64,000 nucleotides of DNA from Nitrososphaerota archaeon (GTDB lineage Archaea; Thermoproteota; Nitrososphaeria; Nitrososphaerales; UBA183). How positions within the stretch are numbered: position 1 is the stretch's first letter; the number at the start of each line of letters is the position of its first letter. Shown piece after piece: positions 8,000 to 16,017 of this stretch. The translations under genes and the position numbers were made by a program. The stretch is from positions 62,001 through 126,000 of the forward strand of contig JAFMAA010000004.1 in the NCBI GenBank assembly GCA_029785235.1, in the 5' to 3' direction. The notes below the pieces were generated by a model. That model saw nothing but the letters and a program-made list of their open reading frames with translations, searched no databases and was not told the origin of the DNA.

Positions 8000-8977
8000 C
8001 TAGCTTCCGGTCGACTGTTTCAACCGTTCAGGTCCCGTTTGGATGTAACAGCCATATCCCACGGGAGTCATTATCTCAGTGCTCAGGAAAACGACGTTGA
8101 AAGTGTAGGGGTATCCGAAGACTCTTAGATTGTCAAACAGCTCCCCTTGAATCTTGGCAAACTCTCTCCAATTGATTGCTTTTAGGTCTAGCACAAATAG
8201 ATACTCCTTCGGGATGATGTTCTCGACGAGATTACGAACCTCCAAGCGGACTTCCTCCGCGGATTTCCCGTACTTGTTTCCCGTTTCTGCAAGATTAACC
8301 CGCCTGCAATATTGTTGCGTAACATCTTCAACTGCCTCGGAATACCGTTTGATGATATCCGCTTCATCAAGGGGGCTAACAAGCAGTCCAATCTTCATCA
8401 AATAACCAGAGAGCCTTCTTACGTTCTCATAGAAACTTCCATCAATCATTGGTGGCCTGTAGATGAAATGAATACTAATTACCCAAGGAATGGCGAATGA
8501 TTCGATAGCCGCTTCCATGAGATGTCTCTTCAGGTCTGGCGCATTCGATTCATTGATATTGGCACTCATTCCCCTAATCTCCTTGCCCAACGTAAATACT
8601 ACCGGCATAATGTCGATTGGAGTCATGGTCTTGTCAGTACATCTAAGGGGATACTCGAACCGCGCAAACATCATGATTTCGTTGTCTTTTCCTTTCTCTT
8701 GGATTTCTCGTTGAATCTTCTTCTTTACCTGATCTAGCAGAGGCCTTTTTTCATTTGGCAACGAATTGAAATCGAATCCGAGATTGAACGACGAAACGTC
8801 AGGCGACACGTTCATCCCTTCTTTCCTCAACTTGTCGCGTTCGGTCAAGGGGATTATTCCTACATCTGTTACCCCGTCAAGGAATTTTGCGACGAGCTCG
8901 TCGAACAGAGCGGAGGGTTTGCCTCGCACCACGAGGATTATGCGGTAGTTGATGTCAGAGGCGTTGAGGGCCTCCAT
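8000..8977 (-). CDS. Uncharacterised soluble protein
   Basis: 325 residues, no membrane helix and no motif I recognise. It has alternating helices and strands (YRIILVVRGKPSALFDELVAKF; PWVISIHFIYRPP; YLFVLDLKAINW). Base composition is more AT-rich than the flanking secretion genes, as for the neighbouring 9038 gene, which suggests a later insertion between the PrgI-like and VirB4-like genes. A minus-strand AT-rich box near 9000 fits its ATG. Possible cargo gene. Confidence 0.7.
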   Translation of the reverse strand: MEALNASDINYRIILVVRGKPSALFDELVAKFLDGVTDVGIIPLTERDKLRKEGMNVSPDVSSFNLGFDFNSLPNEKRPLLDQVKKKIQREIQEKGKDNEIMMFARFEYPLRCTDKTMTPIDIMPVVFTLGKEIRGMSANINESNAPDLKRHLMEAAIESFAIPWVISIHFIYRPPMIDGSFYENVRRLSGYLMKIGLLVSPLDEADIIKRYSEAVEDVTQQYCRRVNLAETGNKYGKSAEEVRLEVRNLVENIIPKEYLFVLDLKAINWREFAKIQGELFDNLRVFGYPYTFNVVFLSTEIMTPVGYGCYIQTGPERLKQSTGS

Positions 8978-9037
8978 GATGAAGACGGTTCGAATTTTCT
9001 ATCTAAGCGTTTCCAGCAAGCATCTTTCGTCGTTAGT

Positions 9038-9565
9038 TCAGACCTTAAGGTAAGAAGTTGTTCCACAATACTTGCACGAAGCGAACCTAGAAACAGGCAT
9101 CGGCAGTCCGTGACCGCAACTGGGACATACCAACTTTGTGATGTCGCCGGCGCTGCCAGCACCCTGGAAAGAATGGAGCCTACTGATATCTTTCAGGTCG
9201 CTAAAACTCACCAAACCCAGTAGTGTAGCATCGTTATCAGCGACAATTGGAATTCTGCCAACCGCTTTTCTTGACATAGTGTCATAGATGGTGGCCAGAG
9301 TGTCATTGGGGTGCCCTACGAGCGGGTCTTTCGTCATTACTTCCTTGACTTTTGTGGAGAGGGTCCTACCCGGACGGACCTTCTTGAGATCAACGAGCGT
9401 GAAGACGCCTACCAATTTCCCGTCGTCCATGACAGGCACGCCCCCAATTCTATTAATCCTGAACAATCGCCGAGCTTGCTCGACAGGCTCGTCGGGCCCG
9501 ATAGAAATTGGATCCTTTACCATGACCTCTGAGACACACACGTCTTTTGGCAGAACGAGCCTCAA
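9038..9565 (-). CDS. Tandem CBS-domain protein with C-terminal zinc ribbon
   Basis: 175 residues if the TTG at 9565 is used; a GGTATATCA box sits ~30 bp upstream of it, and the longer in-frame extension reads through a tRNA-like sequence and is unlikely. Two CBS motifs are clear (VMVKDPISIGPDEPVEQAR...GGVPVMDDGKLVGVFT and VMTKDPLVGHPNDTLATIY...GRIPIVADNDATLLGLVS); such pairs bind adenine nucleotides. The C-terminus carries CPSCGHGLPMPVSRFASCKYC, a rubredoxin-like zinc ribbon. CBS plus zinc-ribbon proteins are common in archaea as sensors or regulators with unknown ligand. Confidence 0.85.
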   Translation of the reverse strand: MRLVLPKDVCVSEVMVKDPISIGPDEPVEQARRLFRINRIGGVPVMDDGKLVGVFTLVDLKKVRPGRTLSTKVKEVMTKDPLVGHPNDTLATIYDTMSRKAVGRIPIVADNDATLLGLVSFSDLKDISRLHSFQGAGSAGDITKLVCPSCGHGLPMPVSRFASCKYCGTTSYLKV

Positions 9566-9652
9566 TCGCCACGTCAGCTGGAATTGGTTGTGATATACCT
9601 TCCTTTCTTGTATACGACCACGGTCCCGGTGGCTCGAGGCCCTAACTGCATG

Positions 9653-9692
9653 TGTGGTGGCCGGGGTTTGAACCCGCGTCTGTTGTTCCACA
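9653..9692 (-). other. tRNA 3'-end-like T-arm and acceptor fragment
   Basis: On the minus strand, GCGGG-TTCAAAC-CCCGG forms a T-arm-like hairpin with the canonical TTCAAAC loop (last pair G-G), followed by CCACCACA; TGTGG at 9692-9688 can pair with the terminal CCACA. There is no D or anticodon arm. Such fragments are often attachment-site remnants or minihelix-like mimics. It lies just upstream of the promoter of the VirB4-like gene. Confidence 0.35.
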
Positions 9693-9737
9693 AAAGATTC
9701 CATCAAGTGTTATATCAGAAAACTCTCATGTCACACG

Positions 9738-11681
9738 ATGACCTACATCTATGAGGTCGGCCCCATCAATTATTTCAATCTCAGCGAGCCGGAGCGGAAC
9801 GCGGTCCTGTCGGGATTCGCATCGGCCCTCCAGCAGCTCAGCGCCGCGGCCGTCTTCCACGTCAGGCTGGACTCCATGAGCGTCGTCGTGGGGAACGAAC
9901 TCTACAGCGTGGCCTACAGGCGGTACTTCCTGGAGAGCGACCAGCCCCTCGAGGGCTTCCTGGCGGCGATGGGCTTGCAGGAGAAGTATGTCAGACTGAT
10001 GGAGGTTCCCGCCTACCCCGTCGCCAGCAACCTCCCCCGCTACGTCGTCCTTGAGAACGGGGACCTAGCGAAGGCCTACACGATAACCGGCGTCTCGTCC
10101 GACCTAGATGTCGCGTTCCTCGCCAGAGACATGGGCGAAGGCAGCATCATAGACAAGACCGACGAAGTGAAGTTGAGGATCGAGCCGCTGAAGAGAGACG
10201 AGTCAAAGGGCGTCATGCGGCTGCACGCCGACACTCTCCAAGCCAAGGTGACACTCGTCGAGATTGGCGGAGGCAGGGACAGGGAGCTTTCGCAGGAGGC
10301 GGTGATGGCCGAGGAGGCCGCCCAGTCTGTGATATCGGGCGCGCAGAGGCTCTTCAGGGTCTCATGCGTCCTCATCCTGAGAGAGAAGAGCCTCGACGCG
10401 CTGAGGAAGAAGGCCGACTCCTTCTACGACATGATCATGGGGGTGGTGACCGAACTCGACTCGCCCAAGGGCATACAGCACATCATGGTGACAGGGGAGG
10501 GACCGAGGCAGCTCCGGGGCGCGAGCCTCCTCATGCCCACCGACAGCGTCCTCGCCTTTTTCCCCTTCGCCGGCCTCGACATAATCGAGCACGACGGAAT
10601 CTTCCTCGGGACCAACCTCCAGACCAAGGGGCCAATAATCTACGATCTCTACAGGAAGTCGAACCCCCACGCGATAGTCGTCGGGAAGAGCGGCCAAGGA
10701 AAATCGATGCTGCTGAAGAGCTGGGTCTCAAGGATGGCCCTCACCTATCCTGACCTCGCCTTCATGGCCTTCGACAGCGTCAACCAGAGCGAATACGGCC
10801 AAGGCGCAGACGGCTCCTACGAGCGCAGCTTCGCGGGAGTGACGGGTGCGAAGGTCGTGCGGTTCAACCCCTCCCAACCGATGGGTTTGGACCCGCTCCG
10901 CTTCTTCGGGAAAAGGCAGGCAGCGTCTCTGCTCGCGAAGATGGCCGGGATAGGCATCGATGAAAGGAGCCTCAGGGCAGAGCTCAACGAAATCATCCAG
11001 TCCACGAGCGTCTCTGCCGCTCGGGACGTCTTCGGCGCGAAGATGTCGGAAGAGCTGAGGAAGCGGGTCAACGGCAATCTGAGGCCCCTGAATTTCATGT
11101 TCGACGGCGAGCCCCAGCAGCCCTACATGAGGACGATATTCGTCTTGGACGACCTCCCCAACGACGAGGAGTTGAGGGGCTCGGCCGTGGTGCTCGCGAG
11201 CGCCCTGGCGATGGCAGCCCTGAAGTCCCTCCCCATACCCCAGAAGAAGGTGCTTCTGATTGACGAGGCGTGGGCCTTCCTGGCAACCGACGACAGGGGC
11301 CGGCTCTACTTCTCAGAGGCGATGGACATCGTCTCGGAGATGGCGAGGACAGGGAGGCATTACAACGTAGCCCTGGTCTTGGCTACGCAGTACGGGAAGG
11401 ACCTGATGAACGGGCAAGGGAAAACGGTCCTCGAGTCGTGCGCCACCAAGGTCCTCCTCCACCAAGACGCTGCCGGTCAGGGAGGGGGCTCAGACCTGGC
11501 CCAGCAGATCTTCGGCCTGAGCGACCAGGAAAGAGCGTTCATCGAGAGGGCCGACAGGGGGTTCGGCATCCTATTCACCGAGCAGGGGCGGGTGCCTTTC
11601 TACAACAAGCTGACCGAGATGGAGTATTCGTGCTTCACGACGAAGCCCGACGAAATGGGGCAGAAGCCCGCCGCCCCTTGA
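9738..11681 (+). CDS. VirB4/TraC/CedB-like secretion ATPase
   Basis: 647 residues; the leaderless ATG sits ~25 bp after GTTATATC. Residues ~1-290 form the variable N-terminal VirB4 domain. The RecA-like core has Walker A GKSGQGKS (~residue 315), Walker B KVLLIDEAWAFL (~residue 505), and the conserved EMARTGRHYNVALVLATQ segment typical of VirB4/TraC/TraU ATPases. It would power assembly or DNA transfer at the inner face of the channel formed by the VirB6-like and PrgI-like proteins. Length is somewhat short for bacterial VirB4 (~800) but usual for archaeal CedB-like forms. Confidence 0.92.
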   Translation: MTYIYEVGPINYFNLSEPERNAVLSGFASALQQLSAAAVFHVRLDSMSVVVGNELYSVAYRRYFLESDQPLEGFLAAMGLQEKYVRLMEVPAYPVASNLPRYVVLENGDLAKAYTITGVSSDLDVAFLARDMGEGSIIDKTDEVKLRIEPLKRDESKGVMRLHADTLQAKVTLVEIGGGRDRELSQEAVMAEEAAQSVISGAQRLFRVSCVLILREKSLDALRKKADSFYDMIMGVVTELDSPKGIQHIMVTGEGPRQLRGASLLMPTDSVLAFFPFAGLDIIEHDGIFLGTNLQTKGPIIYDLYRKSNPHAIVVGKSGQGKSMLLKSWVSRMALTYPDLAFMAFDSVNQSEYGQGADGSYERSFAGVTGAKVVRFNPSQPMGLDPLRFFGKRQAASLLAKMAGIGIDERSLRAELNEIIQSTSVSAARDVFGAKMSEELRKRVNGNLRPLNFMFDGEPQQPYMRTIFVLDDLPNDEELRGSAVVLASALAMAALKSLPIPQKKVLLIDEAWAFLATDDRGRLYFSEAMDIVSEMARTGRHYNVALVLATQYGKDLMNGQGKTVLESCATKVLLHQDAAGQGGGSDLAQQIFGLSDQERAFIERADRGFGILFTEQGRVPFYNKLTEMEYSCFTTKPDEMGQKPAAP

Positions 11682-11684
11682 ACG

Positions 11685-11867
11685 CTACCTCCTGGCAGGG
11701 CACATCTCTGCGTCCAGAATCAGGTCGGTGAGATGCGCCTGGGCCTTTCTGAGAAACTCGAGATAGGCCCTCTCGTTGCCCTCTTCGAGCGACATCGACG
11801 CGACGAACAGGTCCACGCTCACTTCAATCATCTCCGCCTCGCGGTCGTACTCCGTCTCTTCGGCCAT
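11685..11867 (-). CDS. Small acidic helical protein
   Basis: 60 residues, predicted all-helical (EMIEVSVDLFVASMSLEEGN, then LEFLRKAQAHLTDLILDAE). Minus-strand CTATAAGG is centred ~25 bp upstream of the ATG, which strongly supports a real leaderless gene despite its size. It is convergent with the VirB4-like gene, three bases beyond its stop. No family recognised. Confidence 0.6.
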   Translation of the reverse strand: MAEETEYDREAEMIEVSVDLFVASMSLEEGNERAYLEFLRKAQAHLTDLILDAEMCPARR

Positions 11868-11978
11868 CGATAACGTACCCGCCCTCGCCTTATAGTGACC
11901 CCGGTCCCTCGGGACTGGCTCCGGGGGAAGGCCCCGGGAGCGAAACTGTCGTTTTAAGCGGGTGCCTCCTGGTTCTGC

Positions 11979-12449
11979 ATGAAAGCGTTCAGGCCAGCCT
12001 TCGTGGAGCCGGTCCTCGCCTACGCTCTTGCTTCTGCTCTGATCTGGGGCGCCGCCGCCGTCGCCATCTTCATGCTGCCCTTCCCAAGCGCTTACGTCGA
12101 TCCACTCCTCGAGGTCTTCGCCCTGCCGGCCGCGGCGTTCTGCGTGGCCAAGTCTGCTCAGGCCCTATGGCTCAACCTTACCGAGCGGTACTTCATCGGG
12201 GTCGAGACGGTGCAGATAGAACAGGGATGGTTCCACAGGCACGCCCAGACGGTCCCCATGAGGAGCGTGGCTTGGGCAGGAGTCGAACTTTCCCTCCTCC
12301 TCAGGGTTCTCGGCGTGGGGACTGTGGTAATTCACACCAACGACCACGCGGATTTCTGGCTGCACGACTTGAAGGAGGCGATGCAGGTGCGTGATCAGAT
12401 AGACCCAGTGCTCGCGCCGGAGCCGGTCTTCAGGCCGAGCGTCGGGTGA
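11979..12449 (+). CDS. Membrane protein with bacterial-PH (bPH2-like) domain
   Basis: 156 residues. Two N-terminal membrane helices (LAYALASALIWGAAAVAIFML; then a second around LLEVFALPAAAFCVAKSAQAL) precede a domain with the pattern TERYFIGVETVQIEQGWFHR ... VPMRSVAWAGVELSLLLRVLGVGTVVI, which matches YdbS/DUF304-type bacterial PH domains ('rY.lt...l....g.....~~vpl..I....~~~~~s~~~r~~g~G~i'). The box GTTTTAAG lies 24.5 bp before ATG. The pilin genes follow directly, so it may belong to the pilus transcription unit. Confidence 0.75.
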   Translation: MKAFRPAFVEPVLAYALASALIWGAAAVAIFMLPFPSAYVDPLLEVFALPAAAFCVAKSAQALWLNLTERYFIGVETVQIEQGWFHRHAQTVPMRSVAWAGVELSLLLRVLGVGTVVIHTNDHADFWLHDLKEAMQVRDQIDPVLAPEPVFRPSVG

Positions 12450-12453
12450 ATCT

Positions 12454-12930
12454 GTGGCCGTGTACTGTAACAGAAAGGGCGTCAGCACGATTATCGCGAC
12501 CATCCTCACCATCTCCCTCGCGGTGGTGGGCTCGGCGGTCTACTATGTCGCGGCGACGTCATACCTCAGGCCACAGCCGGGCCTTTCTCCCCAGGTTTCC
12601 ATTACAGTCGGAGCCTCAGAATTCACCACGATAGACGTGCAGCTGACCAACACGGGAGGGGTGCCATTCACCTCGGTCATGATCTCTGTTGCGGGCACGT
12701 CTTCCCAACTCCAGATTGCCTACTCGGCTACCATCTCGGCGAACGGAGGCACTGCCTCGGTCCGGGCCAGAGGGCTCTCAGGAGGGTCATATTCTGCGAC
12801 CACGCCGAACACGACGGTATCCGGAAATCTCGCCGCATCGGCGGGCATGTCATACGCCGTCGTCCTGGAAGGAATCCTGAGCAACGGCGCGACCTACAGC
12901 CAGGCCTTCAGCGTCGAAGCTGCTCCATGA
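12454..12930 (+). CDS. Archaeal type IV pilin-like protein 1
   Basis: 158 residues from a GTG. The N-terminus (CNRKGVSTIIATILTISLAV) is a type III signal: a short basic leader, then a G-V-S/T-x-I-I-A hydrophobic helix cleaved by an archaeal PibD/FlaK prepilin peptidase. The rest is a Ser/Thr/Gly-rich beta domain (ITVGASEFTTIDVQLTNTGG, an archaeal pilin-type immunoglobulin-like fold). It starts 4 bp after the PH-domain gene and no promoter is visible between them, so they are probably co-transcribed. Confidence 0.88.
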   Translation: MAVYCNRKGVSTIIATILTISLAVVGSAVYYVAATSYLRPQPGLSPQVSITVGASEFTTIDVQLTNTGGVPFTSVMISVAGTSSQLQIAYSATISANGGTASVRARGLSGGSYSATTPNTTVSGNLAASAGMSYAVVLEGILSNGATYSQAFSVEAAP

Positions 12931-12960
12931 CGTTTTATCCACGAATGTGGTTTTACCAAG

Positions 12961-13434
12961 ATGAGATTCTCACGCAGCAGGAAGGGGGTCAGCGAGGTCG
13001 TTGCTGCCCTCCTTCTGCTTTCCATAACAGTAGGGGTCTTCGGCGTCTTCTACACCTACTACGTGAGCGGGCTGAACTCATCCGGCGGGAGCGTGGCGAA
13101 GGGAATCCAGGACTCGGCCAAGGCGACAGGAGAGCTGATGAGCCTGGTGAGCTACCAGGTGCAGGGGAGTACCGTCACCCTCTACCTCTACAACTACGGC
13201 CTCCAGCCGATAACACTGAGCCCGCCCCAGCAGGCATTCCTGGTGGCCTCTGGGTCCCAGCAGTCTGCCCAGAGCTTCATCCTGACCGACGCCTCCTCAG
13301 GTAGCGCCATCAGCACTATCCAGACACAAAAGCTAGCCGAGATGACTCTGACCTTCGGGAGCGTTCCCAACTCGTTCTATGTGGAGATCATTGACAGCAT
13401 CGGGAAGAACTTCGAGTTCCAGCTTTCATCCTAG
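12961..13434 (+). CDS. Archaeal type IV pilin-like protein 2
   Basis: 157 residues. The signal RSRKGVSEVVAALLLLSITV is an archaeal class III prepilin leader, with the conserved glutamate shortly after the cleavage site. The C-terminal part has the strand pattern LVSYQVQGSTVTLYLYNYG, common in archaeal pilins. Its own promoter GTTTTATC lies ~25 bp before ATG. It would polymerise through the platform protein at 16498 and the ATPase at 20405. Confidence 0.88.
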   Translation: MRFSRSRKGVSEVVAALLLLSITVGVFGVFYTYYVSGLNSSGGSVAKGIQDSAKATGELMSLVSYQVQGSTVTLYLYNYGLQPITLSPPQQAFLVASGSQQSAQSFILTDASSGSAISTIQTQKLAEMTLTFGSVPNSFYVEIIDSIGKNFEFQLSS

Positions 13435-13468
13435 TCTGCGTTAAAAGGCGAGCCCGCCTTCACGCCCA

Positions 13469-14950
13469 ATGAACACTCGGGGCCACCGGAGGAAAGGCAT
13501 AGCTTCTCTGCCTGTATCGATCTTCTTCGTCGCCCTTGTAGCTACCGCATTGGTCGGGGTGGGCACGCTGGCATCCGGGCAGTCGGGCCTCGCGACCAAG
13601 CAGGCCAGCGTCGAGAACGCGTTGGCCGCGCGACAGCAGGAGCTTTCTGGGCTGTCAGCCTCGACCCAGACGGGGACCATTCTCGAGCTTTACCAGACTT
13701 CGGGGGTGGCGACCAACATCGTCTACGCGCTCCTGCAAGAGGGCAACGGTCAGGCCCTCTCAGAGCCCGTCAACTACGTCGTGAAGCCGGGACAGACCAT
13801 GACCATCAACATCACATCACTGGCCGAGTCGTTTTTCGGGAGCTCCCTGCCAAGCCTGACAAGCGTCACCCTAGTGACAAGCCGAGGGCTGTACATCACC
13901 TCCCAGATCCAGACGGTACAGCAGACCAAGCAGGTCACCACCTACCAGCAGGAGCAGGTCCAAGAGACAGGACAGCGCCTTGCCGGATACGATGTCTCCG
14001 AGACCACCACCGCCCTCGCAGGATACGACGTGTCCGAAACTTCGAGGATTATTACGGGCTATGACGTGACGCAGACCACCACCTCGACCGTGCTCGCCGG
14101 CTACGACGTGACCGCCCACTACCCGGTGACGACCCAAGTCCTCTCAGGCTACGACCTGTACATGACTGTGGCCCATACCGTCTACACGTGCCCCTCCGGC
14201 TGGACCAACTACCAAGACGGCCTCTGTAGTATCACGACGACCCAGACCGTCCTGGTCGGCGAGCAGTACTGGGCGCACTATTGCTACTTCCCTCTCTTCT
14301 TCATATGCGGCAACGAGCTACTATCTCTGGTCACCTTCCCCAAGGTCATCATGTACACATACCTGGTGCCCATCTACAGGACCGAGACGGTGACGACCTA
14401 CGCGTCGGCCACGGTGAACACCTACTACACGACCCAGTACGAGGGCTACTCGTCCAGCTGCCCCTCCTATGCCTACCAGCTCGGGATAACCTGCTACCCG
14501 GTGTACACCACGCAGACGACCTACCAGAGCGAATCGCTCGGCCAGCTGTCGTACTGCCCGATGCCAAACTCCTACACCAGGACCTACTACTCATGTACGC
14601 CGGTCTATCACCAGCAGACGACCACGACCTACCTAGGCCAGATGGGCTATTGCCCGTCAGGAAGCTCGACCACGCAGTATTCGTGTTCTCCCGTGTACCA
14701 GTCACTAACAATCAGCCTCGGACAGATGTCGTACTGCCCGTCGGGTTCTCAGTACTCCTGCTCGCCAGTGTACGAACCATACACAATCAACCTGGGTCAG
14801 ATGAGCTACTGCCCGTCCGGTTCGCAGTACTCCTGCTCGGCGGTCTACAGCTCCTACACCTACTGGATCACTGAAACGGTCCCCGTCGTGACCACAGTCA
14901 GCTACGAGACTTTGTCGACCTTAGGTTCGACTTGGCTGGTTGGCGGGTAG
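13469..14950 (+). CDS. Giant pilin-like repeat adhesin, Tyr/Cys-rich
   Basis: 493 residues with a prepilin-type leader (HRRKGIASLPVSIFFVALVA) but three times the length of its pilin neighbours. After a ~140-residue pilin-like region comes a Gln/Thr stretch and five units around (L)xGYDV(S/T) (residues ~170-230). The C-terminal third has repeats of the form LGQMSYCPSGS-QYSCSPVY (four clear copies plus a diverged one). Composition there is dominated by Tyr, Ser, Thr, Gln and paired Cys, suggesting an extended disulfide-linked stalk or adhesin. TTAAAAGG lies ~25 bp upstream of ATG. It may be a tip pilin for mating-pair contact; that is inference. Confidence 0.85.
   Translation: MNTRGHRRKGIASLPVSIFFVALVATALVGVGTLASGQSGLATKQASVENALAARQQELSGLSASTQTGTILELYQTSGVATNIVYALLQEGNGQALSEPVNYVVKPGQTMTINITSLAESFFGSSLPSLTSVTLVTSRGLYITSQIQTVQQTKQVTTYQQEQVQETGQRLAGYDVSETTTALAGYDVSETSRIITGYDVTQTTTSTVLAGYDVTAHYPVTTQVLSGYDLYMTVAHTVYTCPSGWTNYQDGLCSITTTQTVLVGEQYWAHYCYFPLFFICGNELLSLVTFPKVIMYTYLVPIYRTETVTTYASATVNTYYTTQYEGYSSSCPSYAYQLGITCYPVYTTQTTYQSESLGQLSYCPMPNSYTRTYYSCTPVYHQQTTTTYLGQMGYCPSGSSTTQYSCSPVYQSLTISLGQMSYCPSGSQYSCSPVYEPYTINLGQMSYCPSGSQYSCSAVYSSYTYWITETVPVVTTVSYETLSTLGSTWLVGG
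13981..14158 (+). repeat. GYDV tandem repeats within adhesin
   Basis: Five protein-level copies of (A/S/T)GYDV or GYDL spaced 11-18 residues apart, each followed by a Thr-rich spacer. The DNA copies share GGCTACGAC or GGATACGA cores, so they arose by duplication. Confidence 0.8.
14537..14848 (+). repeat. LGQMSYCPSGS...CSPVY repeats within adhesin
   Basis: Four to five units of about 20-27 residues, each with two Cys (YCPS and YSCSPVY). The last two are nearly identical at DNA level (tactgcccgtccggttc-type cores), indicating recent expansion. Paired Cys in each unit suggest intra-repeat disulfides. Confidence 0.85.
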
Positions 14951-14973
14951 CCGAGTCAAAGTCCACGGGAGGC

Positions 14974-15240
14974 TCAGAGCTTCTCGATTTCAGCTGCTAG
15001 TTGCGAGAGCTTCCTGCCCTTTTCTGTGAGCGAGTAGGCGACCGGCCTGTACGGCTCGTCCAAGACCTCCCTTTCCACTAGCTTGGCCGCCTCCATCGCC
15101 TTCAGGGCCCTGGAGGTTGTCGTCGAGAACCCTATGGCGTTCACAAGCTCCGAGTAACGCATCTGGTCCTTTGCCTTCAGCAGCTCAAGGACCTTCCGGG
15201 TCCCCTTCAGGGCGAGCACGTCGAAGGCGTCCAACCACAT
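14974..15240 (-). CDS. HxlR/ArsR-like winged-helix regulator
   Basis: 88 residues forming a complete winged helix: KGTRKVLELLKAKDQMRYSEL (helices 1-2), NAIGFSTTTSRALKAMEAAK (recognition helix) and VEREVLDEPYRPVAYSLTEKG (wing). The pattern matches HxlR/PadR-like archaeal repressors. It is surrounded by pilin genes and is transcribed away from an intergenic region carrying three CGCTA half-sites, so it probably controls the pilin genes and itself. An AATAGTATTTC box lies ~30 bp upstream. Confidence 0.85.
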   Translation of the reverse strand: MWLDAFDVLALKGTRKVLELLKAKDQMRYSELVNAIGFSTTTSRALKAMEAAKLVEREVLDEPYRPVAYSLTEKGRKLSQLAAEIEKL

Positions 15241-15276
15241 TTAGGTATGAAGGAGCGGAGAAATACTATTGCAAGC

Positions 15277-15307
15277 GCTATTGGGATTTAAGTAGCGTAG
15301 GCGCTAT
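15277..15307. promoter_or_regulatory. Three CGCTA half-sites in divergent promoter region
   Basis: CGCTA (15277-15281), TAGCG (15294-15298) and CGCTA (15303-15307) flank the plus-strand box ATTTAAG (15287-15293). Alternating orientation gives two overlapping inverted repeats, a typical operator layout for a dimeric winged-helix repressor such as the one encoded at 14974-15240. GGCGCTATTCA also occurs at 28145, upstream of the TFB gene. Confidence 0.45.
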
Positions 15308-15331
15308 TCACACGCGCAGGGTCCTTCGATA

Positions 15332-15622
15332 ATGGAAACGCTCCGAGGCAGCTCAGGAGTTCTGCACACGTTTACCGAAGTTTCGAAGGGTCCCATGGGG
15401 ACCAAGGTAATGGAGAGCTGTAACGCCGAAGCGTGCGAAACCGATGTCATGAGGCTTTGGATCAAGGCCCTTGACGTTGGCGCCAGGGCCGCGGAGCTTG
15501 TCGCGCCCTCGTATACGCCCATGGCCCTCGAACTGGCGAAGGAATACAAGATTAAGCTCAGGAATTCCACCACACATTCCCAAACGAGGTCACAACCCCG
15601 ACGCTCTGGAAGGAGGGGTTGA
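15332..15622 (+). CDS. Small unknown protein
   Basis: 96 residues with a plausible amphipathic helical centre (TDVMRLWIKALDVGARAAELV, PMALELAKEYKIKL) and a disordered basic tail. The ATTTAAG box 42 bp upstream predicts a ~17-nt leader. Its 3' end overlaps the convergent pilin gene by 65 bp, and the overlapping tail (STTHSQTRSQPRRSGRRG) looks like non-coding read-through, so the protein may be real but with an eroded C-terminus. No family recognised. Confidence 0.45.
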   Translation: METLRGSSGVLHTFTEVSKGPMGTKVMESCNAEACETDVMRLWIKALDVGARAAELVAPSYTPMALELAKEYKIKLRNSTTHSQTRSQPRRSGRRG

Positions 15623-15950
15623 CGGAAAATGTCGAAGTCCCTCGCGGGGCAACCGTCACTGTCCGGCTCAGCGCCATGACCTGCTGCTGACCTCCCCCGT
15701 TCACTCCGATGTAGTAGGAAACCGCAGCAGTGACCGGACCGTTGTTTCTGATTGTCACCGTCCCCGAGCTCAAGCTCACAGACAGACTCTCGTCCGCCTT
15801 GCCGCCCACCACGAGCTGGGCTTGGGCAGCCTGTCTAGCCATCGAGTACTGGGCAGCCAGGAGGGCGGTGAAGAGGCTGAACACCACCATTGCGAGGACG
15901 ATAAAGAACAGCGCGCCTACGACTTCTGCCTGGGCTCTACGGACCTTCAT
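15558..15950 (-). CDS. Archaeal pilin-like protein 3
   Basis: 130 residues: a short basic leader (MKVRRAQAEVVGALFFIVLA) with a hydrophobic helix, then a beta domain (SLSSGTVTIRNNGPVTAAVSYYIGVN; VTVAPRGTSTFSVNP). The RR-A-Q-A-E-V-V arrangement fits a class III signal with the conserved Glu at about +3. A CTTTTTAGCG box lies ~30 bp upstream. It may be a minor pilin of the same pilus. Confidence 0.82.
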   Translation of the reverse strand: MKVRRAQAEVVGALFFIVLAMVVFSLFTALLAAQYSMARQAAQAQLVVGGKADESLSVSLSSGTVTIRNNGPVTAAVSYYIGVNGGGQQQVMALSRTVTVAPRGTSTFSVNPSFQSVGVVTSFGNVWWNS

Positions 15951-16017
15951 CTTACGACGAGGACCTTTCTCGCTAAAAAGAGGGGGAGGGCCTGCCCGCC
16001 AGACAAGCCCAGTCTTT

